This document shows positions 23,415 to 34,361 of a stretch of 64,000 bases of DNA, one piece after another (position 1 is the stretch's first letter; every line of letters begins with the position of its first letter). Below the pieces are notes generated by a model that saw nothing but the letters and a program-made list of their open reading frames with translations, was not told the origin of the DNA and ran no database searches. A program made the position numbers and the translations under genes. The stretch is from contig JABWDB010000013.1 of the NCBI GenBank assembly GCA_019614645.1, positions 5,471,501 to 5,535,500 of the forward strand, written 5' to 3'. Source of the DNA: Stratiolaelaps scimitus (taxonomy: Eukaryota; Arthropoda; Arachnida; Mesostigmata; Laelapidae).

Positions 23415-24372
23415 AATATTTCGGATACGGAAGTATAATGTGATGAGCTGAATATGAAAGATCGTCAGCTAAACAGGTCACTCTTATACCGGCTTGCTTG
23501 AGTCCTCTCGTTGAATTGCTTTCGGAAGACAGATAAAGGTCTCTGGCCTTCTTCACAACGAGCTCACGCCAACAATGGCTTGCCTTCTTAATAATAGTCA
23601 TAATATTGTTAAAGTGATCAAATAGATCTTATAGATATTTACAGCAGCGAGAGAGGAGCATATAACTACCTGTAAATAGCTACTCCTTGATTATAGATTC
23701 TTGATATACAGTAGACAACACTAAACATTACGATTTCGTTCACTTCACTGTAACAGTAATTAGGCATGTAGAATACTAATCAGAAACAATTACACCACAA
23801 TCATTTGTTTTTTTTTGCCACTTCAGCGGAAACATTAAGTAGAATCGGCTTGGCAACACGGTGATAAATATTGTATATATATTCTATAACGCCACATTGA
23901 TGAGGATGCTCAACCTAGTCCTCCACGAGTAAATAACCTCTTAAAGGCGTCGAGCACCCTGGAAGATTAGTCGATTATTAATATTATTACGATTATCTTA
24001 TCATCGTACCCTGCGTGTACCATACACAGAGCATACACACTCCAGAGCATTAACCATCCTGTTCGTCTCCTTTCTATATCTCTTTCTCTCTCTCTCTTTC
24101 GTTCGTAGGGTACGGATAAGCAATCCGGAAGTGTACACACCGGCACAAACTGAGTTGTAAGTGCAATATCAGTGGTGTCGATTATTGTGTCTGGCCTTTT
24201 TGCCCGAGGGGTGTCCCTTGAACAGAATCTTACGAACCTCGGCAATATCGGCCGGTGGTGGATTTCGTCGAAGTCGCTTCATGGTACACGGTGCTCGTGC
24301 GTGCCGCTGCGGTAAGTACTTTTGGAGCAGTTTCATTTTGCATAGGATCTGCTCACTGCGCATCTCGTATCA

Positions 24373-25572
24373 TCAGTCGAGCTTCACTTTGCCGATGAAG
24401 TCGTTGCGAAACGAGCCGAGATAGAGATGGCCGTCATGTTCGAGCACCTCGGATATGAAGTTGATCCGTCCTGACGACGCGTGCAGAGATCGCTTAACCG
24501 TGCCGGTGGCGTCCAACTCAACGACCATACCGTACTTAGGCATCTGATCATAGAATATCCAGCCGTTGCTGAAGTACGCGGCCAGCTCGTGTAGGCTTGT
24601 GCTATCCCAGAGGTCCGCGAGAAGGCGGACACCCGAACCGATAGCGTGTGTTAGGCGGATTACGCCCAGCTTCACAAAAGGATACCGGGCCAGGATATCG
24701 GACAGGGTTCGCTGGCTCCGCCCGTTGACAAACGCCACCCAGTATCCACCCGACAGTGACTTTCGTATGTTGTCCGGTTCTCCAGGTAGATTTTGCGCAA
24801 ACACGTCATGTGTGCCCTTCTTATCACCTGAAAGATGATAGCGAAGTATACGAAAATTTCCGGTCTCCGACACCAGCAATGCTTTTCCATCGTGTGTGAG
24901 CTGAACGCCGTTCGGGCAGACCAGACCGTCCAGGAGTACGCGCACATCTCGTCTCACCGGGTCGTAAGCGATCACTCGGCCAGACGCATCGTGCTCCATT
25001 ATCGACCAAACGATTTTATAGAGAGGGTATTTGTTTGAACTTTCAGTGAAGTAGATAACTCCCTTTGCATCGCTGACGACATCGTTGAACAGCTGCAGCT
25101 TCTTGCCTTCGACGGCAACGCCTCGAGGTATGATCAGGTCGGAATCGCCGCTCTCCGTATCCACCATATAAATGCCGTAATAGGCATCAGCGACCAGCAG
25201 CTTTGTGCCGTCATAATTCACCCGCAAGCCGAGCACCCGCCCGCACAACTCCTGGTCGTACAGACCCTTACACTCCTTGCCGATACGAGTGATCTTAGTG
25301 ACTCCAGTCCCGCCAATGGCTAGAATGTAACCACCATAAACACCTGTATAGATGGTTTCCCCAAATATGTCGAGGCTCTCCGGACCAAGAAATTTTCCGC
25401 GGTGAAGATACTCGACCGACTCCAATAGCGTGTTTTGGCTAAGTCCGCCCTCGAGCTGCTGAACGCTGACCTCGTATGGCGTTGGAGAAAATTCGATACT
25501 CCACGGATAGACGGCAATGGCCAAGATTAGGATGACATGCCACAGCAACACTTTTAACATAAGTCCCAACAT
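24373..25572 (-). CDS. APMAP: Adipocyte plasma membrane-associated protein / strictosidine synthase-like
   Basis: A 399-residue protein in a single coding exon, starting at ATG 25572. An acceptor (TTGTTGTCTTGCAG) sits just upstream, with the exon start at 25603, so the 5' UTR is spliced. Residues about 5-26 form a hydrophobic signal-anchor (LMLKVLLWHVILILAIAVYP). The rest is a six-bladed beta-propeller of the strictosidine-synthase-like/arylesterase family. Diagnostic stretches are GPESLDIFGETIYTGVYGG, the metal-site block LQLFNDVVSDAKGVIYFTES, PNGVQLTHDGKALLVSET, GEPDNIRKSLSGGYWVAF and the C-terminal EVLEHDGHLYLGSFRNDFIG, all closely matching APMAP. Members are type II membrane proteins with weak hydrolase activity; insect hemomucin is a relative. 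It ends in two tandem TGA codons. The vertebrate gene has several coding introns and none are seen here. Confidence 0.95.
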   Translation of the reverse strand: MLGLMLKVLLWHVILILAIAVYPWSIEFSPTPYEVSVQQLEGGLSQNTLLESVEYLHRGKFLGPESLDIFGETIYTGVYGGYILAIGGTGVTKITRIGKECKGLYDQELCGRVLGLRVNYDGTKLLVADAYYGIYMVDTESGDSDLIIPRGVAVEGKKLQLFNDVVSDAKGVIYFTESSNKYPLYKIVWSIMEHDASGRVIAYDPVRRDVRVLLDGLVCPNGVQLTHDGKALLVSETGNFRILRYHLSGDKKGTHDVFAQNLPGEPDNIRKSLSGGYWVAFVNGRSQRTLSDILARYPFVKLGVIRLTHAIGSGVRLLADLWDSTSLHELAAYFSNGWIFYDQMPKYGMVVELDATGTVKRSLHASSGRINFISEVLEHDGHLYLGSFRNDFIGKVKLD

Positions 25573-25603
25573 CTTCGTTTCCAAGGGGAGCCTTTCTATG
25601 TTC

Positions 25604-28600
25604 CTGCAAGACAACAAAGTGTGGCAAAACGCATAACACAAGTAATATAGATGCACAGGTTACATTCAGCGTGTTGCTCAGCATACACTGCACGATATAT
25701 ATATATATACAAAAAAAAGAAAAAAATAGTGAGTGAAGGGTTTTTACAACAGTCAGAGTAAATATAAGAAATTCGATTTTAGTAGTATAGAAACGAAGAC
25801 CTTTGTTTTGTCGAAAATCACTTAAAACAAGATGCCCTATCCGAGAGCTTCGAAGCGCAAGGTTAAAAGAGTCGTCACTTTTGAGAGTGACCTTGCTTTG
25901 GGAGCCTCTTTGTCTTCATCATACTCCGTACAATTATGCAATTTGCAGAACCAACATGCAAACCACATAATGCTGGCAAATGAAACAGATAAAAGCGTAC
26001 ACGTCATTGTCAAAATATCAGTGAATAATCAAATCACATCAAGTTAGTTGTTGGTAAAACACTAAACCTTATGGACTTCCCGGGGTGCACTTTCGACAAA
26101 TTTCAGTCGGTGTCGTATATGCGAACATATTTTGATACACTTTAAAGTTGGTGACCACTCCGTTTAGCCTACGGCCACCTCAGCTGCTGCTTTTTCGCTG
26201 TCAAATGAAGACTGTCTCCGACTCTCAAGCTTATCGCCGTTTTACACGATGTCAGAATCGCTGCACAAGCTAAGAAAACACTAGACTCCGTCTGACATCC
26301 ACTGGTACAAAACCTTGCTGGTTCGTAGCGCAGAAACGCACGTGCACAACATCAGACAGCAAACAATCATCATATGATCAGCGTCGCCTATGAACTTCCT
26401 TTTTTTTTGCTTTTCTAACGCGCTCTTCAATAAAACGTTCTTGCGATATCTTCTCTTCACTAACAAACAATTGCAGCTAAATTCAAGTTTTCCGTATCTC
26501 TCACTCTCTCTCTCTCTCTTTTACCTGCTGCTCGTTGATACGTCGACTCGCGCGTCACCGAACAACTCTAGCGAAACTGTAACTCTTTGCCAGAATTACA
26601 TTTCAGCTTCGACTTGGTGCAATTTGCGAAATTCCTCTTCTATCCGGTCGGACGGCCGGTTTTCCTCCACGATACCGCTACGAAGAAACTTATTCACGCT
26701 GCATCGTGTCTACGTGTTTGGCCAGTTGTTTCTGACGTTGCCCTTGTCATCTCGTCCTGATTAGAAATTGTGCCGGGGAGAATTGGGAAGGGGAGGAGCG
26801 ACAATGGATTACGATGCGCCGGTCGCTGCAACGGCGGCAGGCCCGAACTGGCGGCGGTCTTCTAGTACATGTCGCGTGTCGCTGGCTCGCGATACGCGTT
26901 GTTCCGCCGCTGGACAATCGTGCGCTGCTGCCGCCGCCGTTGGTTGCACCTCCATCGGCGGATGTCTCTTCGAGGTAGGAGGGGGGGAATGGGGCGGCGG
27001 GCGTTGTACTAGGCAATGGGCGAGGGAATCCTATCGTCGTCGTCGTCAGTCTGTTATTGTTGATGTCGGCCGAGGCGTGGAGGCGGTACGAACATCCGGA
27101 GCGACGGCGTGGAGAGGGCCTCCAGCAGCAGACTCCTGCCAATAACATCATAGGATATAGAGCCATGTTGGCAATGCTAGCGGTGGCTCCGCGGGATATG
27201 CGACGCACTGATATGTTGAAATGTAGCAATTTTTTGGGAACATAACGCGCGGAACACAGACCTAGACACTGGGCATTCAGTCGATAGACAGAAGATCGAT
27301 GGAGTCAACAGGATAGCATGCTCGGAGTTGATTGAAAACGGAGAAATACGTCCTTGCCTAGACACTATCGTATACAGTAAGCACCTGGCGTTATTCTTCA
27401 CCCACATCACATATGATAGGTGTCATAATTTTGACATTTTACTGATGTCACGTTCTCAGCCTAATCCCACCCGGCGAGATAGTGTCATTTTGTTTGTCAA
27501 TAACGCCTAGACACATGTATAATTAATTATCCTCATGCTAAGCTCCCGACAAGTGGGATATATTAATGATCAGTTGAACCTTGGCGAAGACTACTCTCGA
27601 AATTGGATCCATCCACATTTGCCATTTATCATCTATTATCATGCAAATGCCTCGTGATTTACGGTGCTCTTTATATCGCGCTGGTTAACAGTCGAAATCA
27701 TCTCGTATTTGTCTAATTCGTACGAATTCATTTAAACGAACAGACAGTAAACACGAATAGAAGATCTAAATGTTCAGCGTTACGTTTTTTCAACGTTAGA
27801 TTGTTTTGAATCAGGCCAACCGTTTCGTCAACTGAGCACGTGTAACTCGTAGTCATGGAACCTTTCCTAACGTATGGCGCTTTCCTCTCGCGGTTTAGCA
27901 GGTGCTTGCAAAGCACTGTGTGCCTCTCAAACGGCACCAGCAAAGAAGAGATAGATTTGCTTGACAACGACGACCGGCCTGTCAGCACTGCTCCTCCGTG
28001 AAACGATACTGGTGGCTAATAGCATGTCGTTATAAAGACGTATATATTTATATAGTAATTCATCAAAGCTTACCAATGGAAGGTCAAACTCGACACTCTC
28101 AGAGATTAGACGGATGTTCAGTATCAAAAAGGGCACGTGCACAATACAATGACGACTCACGTAGGGGACGATTGACGACGCGTGATTCACGAAACGAAAA
28201 GGCTCGTCGATAGATGATTCAATATTTTATTTGTTTTGTTGTTGTTGTTGTATTCTAATTGACGCGATCGAATCCACTCGCGACGTGAAGCCTTTGCAAA
28301 AACGACACAACATACATTTGCAGGGCAAGAGGAACTGGGAGAATCGGGAGACAAAGTGGCAGAGAGATGTGGACGACATCTTCATCTTCCACCGCTGTCT
28401 CCTTCTCGTACAACGATCGTTTCGTTTTCAGAAGATTTGTCACCTAGCAACCTGCCTATATATATATATATATATATATACGTACACCACTATCATACAA
28501 CGCACACGCCCGTCTTTCGAAGAGCACCTCTATTCAAATAGCTATAACACATTTAGCACAATTGCTCTGTATATATATATATATATATATATTCGGCCAG

Positions 28601-29141
28601 AGCGGTTCGACATGCCGCCTCGAAAATGATAGGCCGCAAACTAATAATTATAATAATAATAATAATAATAATAGCCGTAGCAGTAACACGAAGTCAATAA
28701 ACAATCGCTCTCTGCTCACGATGGCCCACTCCAATTAAATAAATAATTTATTATTCTATCTTGTTGTCGACATTTACAATGCACCCCGCCGACGCCCGTT
28801 CCTTCAAGTTTTTCATGAAAAATACACACACACACACGCACTATTGGTATACGTTCCATGAAATCTATAATTATCATTGTTATTATGGCAGCTATAATAT
28901 TAATAATAACACTGTCATCACTCTGGAAATTAAAGAAATTTACAAGGTCTTCATATCGAGTGGAAGGCCGGCACAGCTCTCTCTCTCACCGCACAACATG
29001 ACAGTATATATATATATATATATAGCACAAAAACATCTGTCTGTGAGTGCAAGTGTTCCTTTTTAAAACGCCGTATTAATGATTTACATTTGTCTTCACT
29101 CCTTCGATAAGGTCTCTCTCTTTTCACACAAAATATGCCTC
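25604..29141. other. Intergenic/5' region between APMAP and the MED25 3' end
   Basis: Contains the untranslated 5' region of APMAP. A GC-rich stretch at about 26750-27150 with G-runs (26975-27005) could be its promoter or first exon. It also holds (TA)n tracts at 28.46 and 28.57 kb, a TAA tract at 28.65 kb and no supportable coding exon. A 160-codon minus frame over the GC-rich block looks compositional. Confidence 0.5.
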
Positions 29142-29147
29142 TTTATT
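29142..29147 (-). terminator. Poly(A) signal for MED25
   Basis: AATAAA on the minus strand about 55 bases after the MED25 stop codon. A second AATAAA lies at 29175-29170, very close to the stop, so the distal one is the likelier cleavage signal. Confidence 0.45.
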
Positions 29148-29200
29148 TCATCATCGTCGTTACATTTTGTTTATTCCCGTTCGCCATCACGCTCGATCAG

Positions 29201-32200
29201 CTAGAACTGTTGATTGTAACCCCCGGGCGGCATGTATTGATTTTGATTTTGCTGGGCGTACATTTGTGGTGGATTTTGTGGACCTTGTTGACCGGGCTGC
29301 ATCATGCCCTGGGGTCCCTGCATACGCATCTGTTGTGCCTGCACCGAATGCTGTAAGAGATGTTTCAATTGAGGGTTCTGACTGCCCTGCGGCGCCATGC
29401 CGCGCATCTGAGGTCCTGGACCTATTGGCCTGGGGCCCACCTGGGGTGCCATCATTCCGCCAAGGCCGGCAACAGCTCCCACGGGCCCTTGGCCAGGCAT
29501 CTGCTGTTGCTTGTATTGTAACTCTTTCTGCTGAGCGGCTTCCAGAGTTTGCTGTAACTGCTGAATCTTAATTAAGTTCTGCTTGCGCTCGTCCATTGAG
29601 GCGAAGTCAGCACCGGGCTGACCAGGCCCGCCTGGTCCCGGTCCTGGCCCCGGTGGTCCTCCCGGGCCACCGGGTCCGGGACCCAGCATGCCTCCCTGTG
29701 AGACATTACCGCCCATCATATGCGGGCCCGGACCGCCCACACCCATTGGACCGCTCATAGGCCCTCCAGGTTGTCCTAATGCCTGAGCGTTCATGGCAAC
29801 GTTCTGTTGTTGTGGATTGGCCATCCCGCCCTGCGACGGTATGCCCATCTGACGTTGGGCCATATGAGTGGGCTGATGCGGCCCGCCGGCCATACCAATC
29901 TGCCGACCCATGGGGCCGCCCACTTGTCCCGGGACACCCATCGGGCCCATGGGACCCTGGTGCATTATGCCAGGTCGCTGCCCCTCGTGCTGTCCCCCCA
30001 TTTGTTGACCCATCTGTTGGCCCATCGTCATAGGAGGGCCCTGCTGACCCATATTGGCCATTGGCGGGCCCTGGGGGCCTCCGGGCATCGCGTGGCCCGT
30101 CGGTCCTTGCTGGCCCTGCATCAGCATTTTATTCTTTTGTTGCTGCTGCTGCTGTTGCTGGTGCTGCTGTTGCTGTTGTTGCGCCTTCTTGTGGTGTTCG
30201 AACACCTGCTTGATCGAATTGAGTAGCATCTCCTGCTCATTCGCGATGAGAGCAATAAACGTGTTCGAATCGGCCATATAAACAACTATCATCACCTTAA
30301 TTTCACACGGCGGCGTGAGATGAATGAAGCCAAGGTACGCGTTCTGACTCATCAGTCGGCACAGATTTTGCAGAGCTTGCTCCGAGCCGAGCTGCGGATT
30401 GCCCGGCTGGCTAGGGTCCTGAGCCTGGAAATTTAGGTAGACGCAACGCGCGGCATTCTTGATATTTGGCATGACATTCATGAGCAGTACCCGCGGTAGC
30501 AGTTGGAGCTGCATCTTGTCCGGCCATGTTCCTGCATTGACCTCTGGCTGCTTCGTCGCCTGATTTACCTGCGGGTGGCAAAAGTTCAAAAGCAACACGT
30601 ACATTGTTTAGAACTTTTAATAGAGTGCAGTGTCTTTCAGGCGCTCAGTTGTCTTGACTATAGCTTGCAGTGTTAGGCAAAATGGGAGGCGGGTAGCTTG
30701 TGATGAATATAGATTTCGACAGATTTAACCGAATCTTGGAGACAAGAAAGTATATGATATTAGATGAATGTTTGTCGATAGATTTTCCCAATCGTTTGCT
30801 ATTTGTTGAACGCGACTAACCTGAGAAGCTATAACACAGCTCAGTTTGTATTGAACACGTTGCTGCGGGTTTGAGACCCGGTCGTGGTATTCAATGTCGC
30901 CTCGCCAAATTATACTCCTTTGAACAGGTGCTGACTGCGATCCGGGCATGGGGCCTGGGCCTGCAATTCCACCCTGGTTCGCCCCTGGAATGAAATTTAT
31001 CGTGAAAACCGGGTTAGACAAAAGTTCACCTATTGTCGACTTCGTCGAAGCTCTTTTACGAGCTTAGGCGTGTTTCTGCATGGCAACAGCTCCCCTAAAA
31101 AAATGGTTGAAAAATGCGTTGATCCTCTAAATACGAATAGGCGTTGTGTGTCATTTAATGCCAAGAAAGTAGCAGCCGCGAATCTGGTTGTAGCGATGCC
31201 GAAATTGAGCTCCGAGCCCAATTTGCTTAATTCTTGTTTTATTCATTCGAACTATAAAAGGTACGAAATTTATTCTGTATAACATTCATGTACATGCCAA
31301 ATAACATACATACTGTAGTGTCGCCCTGCGGTCTGTACTAGCTACGTCTGACGTACGTAACACACACACACACCACTCGTGATTCGGGTGTGGAAGAGGC
31401 TGTCTGTTTATTGACCATTCCTTTTATACCTATGTGTCGCAGCGCTATTCTCCATCGATCAGCGCCACTCAGTGGAATTTTTGTCTATCTACTACATTTG
31501 CCATATAGAACAGCACATATGACGGCGCATGCAGCCGCTACAACGAAATGTGTCATTCTTCGGATGTTCAAAAAGATAAGGCACCTTCAGTTATCAAGTG
31601 CTCTCACTGAGTTGATTTTCTGCACTTAAACGGTAATTGCTGGTCGGTCAACATCTACTGACAGTCCTCGCTATTCATTCGAGATGCGATGGAAGCGAGT
31701 GCTCCAAATCATAAGTGTCTCGCCACCGAAATCACGCTTCGAGAACTACCATAGTAAGTTGAAGTTCTCCTCGTCACTGAAGACGATCTGAATCTACACA
31801 GGACCGTTTAGATAGGTGTGCACCCTCAGGATACTCCTTAAAAAACCTTGCCCCAATACTCAACAATATCCAGTCTCTAGCTATATTGTTGTGGGCGAAG
31901 TTTAGTCGGGCAGTTATGAAGGCGTTGTTGAAGCCGAGGTGTCGTTTTCATTTGCGCCCATATGATATGAGGATAACGCTTAATTGTCCTTAAACCTTTG
32001 AACCTGACGTTTTAACTCTTGCCTAATGCTTCACAATTTATGGTCGAAATCGAGGCCAACCGGCAAAGGTGGAATGGCAGTTCGCAGCCCACTTATCATT
32101 TTGAACGCCCGAAAAATGACAGACTGCATACCCCGTTATATGCGCTACTCTTCGTGGTATGTATGTTATTTGACACGTACATCAATCTGATGGAGTGAAT

Positions 32201-34361
32201 AAATTCCTGAAATGTGTGCTCATTGTAAAGATTTGTTGAAATATAGGGGGTGCCGTAAGTTTATAAACGCCATTATACATGCATACATGTTGCGCAATAA
32301 GCTTACCCATCATATTGGGGTTTTGGTTGCCCATAGGACCTTGGTTTGGGTTAACTTGATTTGGAGGCACATTTCCTTGATTCATGATCGGAGCTCCTGG
32401 CCCGGGTCCAATCATTCCACTCTGAGGTCCTTGGTTCATCATCTGCTGCTGCTGGTGGCTGTACTGGACACCAGGTGATCCTTGATTTCCCGGCTGGCCG
32501 GGTCCAGGCATAGGACCACCAGGACCGACCATTCTCGGCCGAAATTGTGGAAACTGCCCTTGAGCAGGGGCACTCTGCGGACGCATAGGCGCCGTGCTGA
32601 GCTGACTCTGGAGCAGCGACATGTTTCCAGTAGGTCCCGATGGTGAAGGCGTTGATACTGGTGGGGATGCGTTGTTCCAGTGAGATGGCCCCACTCCCCC
32701 CGGGCCAACGGGGCCCACGGGGGCACCGGGAGGCAGGCGACCACCACCAGGACTGCGAACATCCGCGTTGAATTGGCGAATGTTGACGTTCGGCGGGTTT
32801 GGCTGATTCATTTGCACCATACTTATTGGCGGTGTCGGTGCTTGCCCTCGTTGTACATTTGTTCCTGGAGGACCGACAGGTTGGGGGCCTGAAGACACAC
32901 AATAAAATGACGATATAAAAGTGGTTAAGGTGCGGCTATTTCCCTTCACCTGTTTAAGTGAAATGAGGCGGACTTTAAAGTTAAAAAAACAGAACGAAAA
33001 TCACAACAGAACCACTCGTCGCTTGGGTTGGAGAGTCGACGCTTCTGCGGAACCTTGTATGTATATATTACACTAGTACAACACCCACAATAATTTCTGG
33101 AAGTTCCAATCGACAAGAAATTATACCTGATACGGGCAATATTAATGTATAATTGCATCATTGTATGCCGTCGTACAACGTACCTTGCGCACCGACAGGT
33201 GACGGAACGTTACCAGGTTGTTTGAAAATCTTCGTCTCTCGAGGCGGGGAGCTTCCCGGTGGTGCGGACCGCTTCTGACCCGGGGCTGGACTTCGAGGCG
33301 ATGCAGGCGCGAGTCTCGTCTCCGGCGGCGGAGTGACAGGTCGTTCAGCTAGCGTGAACCCGCTCGGCAGGACAAGATGACGCTTGTCCTTGGCATAGTT
33401 CTTGGCTAGCGTCCCCATCAAATCCCCGCCGGCCTTCTCGAAGAGCTTGCACAGCTGAGGGATCTTGCGCGGACACACGATGCTAAGCTGAATCGCCCGT
33501 TCCCCCATCTTTGCCGCCAGCTGCTCGAGGGTCTGGCCCTGAAAACCGACCGTTTCCAGCACCGGCAATTGATATGGAGGCGAATTACACACGAGGATGC
33601 AATGTCTCGAGCCCTCCTTCGACGGCGGGCCTTTGCACGCCGTCAGGTCGTCGAACACCTGTAGGGCGGTGGCGAGCGCTTCGCCGATGTGCGAGCACTG
33701 CTCGGCGGCTCCACCGCCGAAAAGGAGTTTGTCAAAAGCCGCTAAGACCTTGCCGATTGATGAGGTCGGCGGCGTCACCGTCACGCATGCCGGCTCCGGT
33801 GCCGAATCTGCTGCCGTAAATGCTAGCAACGTATAGGAACAGTTGCTGATTGAGTCGTATCCAAAATCCCTAGAAAACACATCATATATTTTAAATAGTG
33901 GTCTGGAATTTATTAATACATCACAATGCAATCTATTGCTGGGCGGCGCGAGCTGGGCAAATATAATGTGCATGTTCCGACACGTAAAAATATCGATTTA
34001 TTTCTCATAACTCAAAATCCCTTCATGCCATCCATCCTCCGTGGCCATCATCACAGGTATATACAAATAGCCATATTGGATGCTGTCAGTTGGAGTAATT
34101 TCCGGCATACACAATCCGACGCGTGCAAGCAGTGTAAGAAGGGAAAAGCGGCAAGAACAATTAGTACATAGATATTGCGCGTTTGTTGTATGGTTATTAT
34201 TACCTGTCATCGGCTGGTGCGCCATTGAAGAACTCCAACGTCGGGACAATATAGTTGGTTTTGATACTTTCCACATAGGGGAATAGGTTGGCCGTTGCCT
34301 CCACAAGAAGTACAACATCGGAGCCCCAACTTGCCCCGTTGCATTTCTCACCAACCACCAT
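29201..34361 (-). CDS. MED25: Mediator of RNA polymerase II transcription subunit 25
   Basis: Five exons: 34204-34361, 33184-33869, 32307-32888, 30821-30984 and 29201-30568; 985 residues with phase closed at every junction. MED25 is a Mediator subunit that binds activators. A von Willebrand A-type domain covers about residues 10-225 (SDVVLLVEATANLFPYVES, CNSPPYQLPVLET, QLSIVCPRKIPQLCKLFEKA). A Pro/Gly-rich linker is followed by the ACID/PTOV activator-binding domain at about 497-658 (SIIWRGDIEYHDR, WPDKMQLQLLPRVLL, GFIHLTPPCEIKVMIVVYM). Next come a polyQ tract and a Gly/Pro/Met/Gln-rich C-terminus. A nuclear-receptor box LKHLL at 931-935 lies in the context NPQLKHLLQ, matching human NPQLRSLLL. 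ATG 34361 is chosen because the frame upstream lacks another ATG and the start matches the human N-terminus. The gene diverges from NUP85. Confidence 0.95.
30128..30184 (-). repeat. Polyglutamine (CAG/CAA)n tract in MED25
   Basis: Mixed CAG/CAA codons give nearly uninterrupted glutamines with one histidine, right after the ACID domain. The vertebrate protein also has a short Q-rich stretch here. Confidence 0.9.

Larger units (their letters stand above)
18023..24372. other. Intergenic region between ZFR and APMAP (heads away from ZFR, 3' side of APMAP)
   Basis: The first roughly 800 bases are the ZFR 5' region, with CA and TC tracts. Beyond that I see no coding exon that I can support. The region holds the CTG tract at 19.1 kb, a (TA)n tract at 19.6 kb, a SINE copy at 20.4 kb, a retrotransposon 3' remnant at 20.7 kb, an (ATA)n tract at 21.3 kb, (TA)n at 22.7 kb and a long palindrome at 23.3 kb. 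Short open frames here have no recognisable homology. Confidence 0.6.

Noticed and set aside
24169..24363. In-frame extension of APMAP past its stop (readthrough)
   Set aside because: Two tandem TGA codons end a protein whose C-terminus already matches the family. The 64-residue continuation is Arg-rich, unlike any APMAP.
26747..27229. 160-codon minus frame in the GC-rich block
   Set aside because: Several frames on both strands are open because of GC content. Arg/Ser/Pro-rich, no motifs; more likely a promoter/5' UTR.
29779..30281. Plus-strand frames over MED25, including a polyCys run
   Set aside because: Antisense of the Gly/Pro/Gln-rich C-terminus and its CAG tract.
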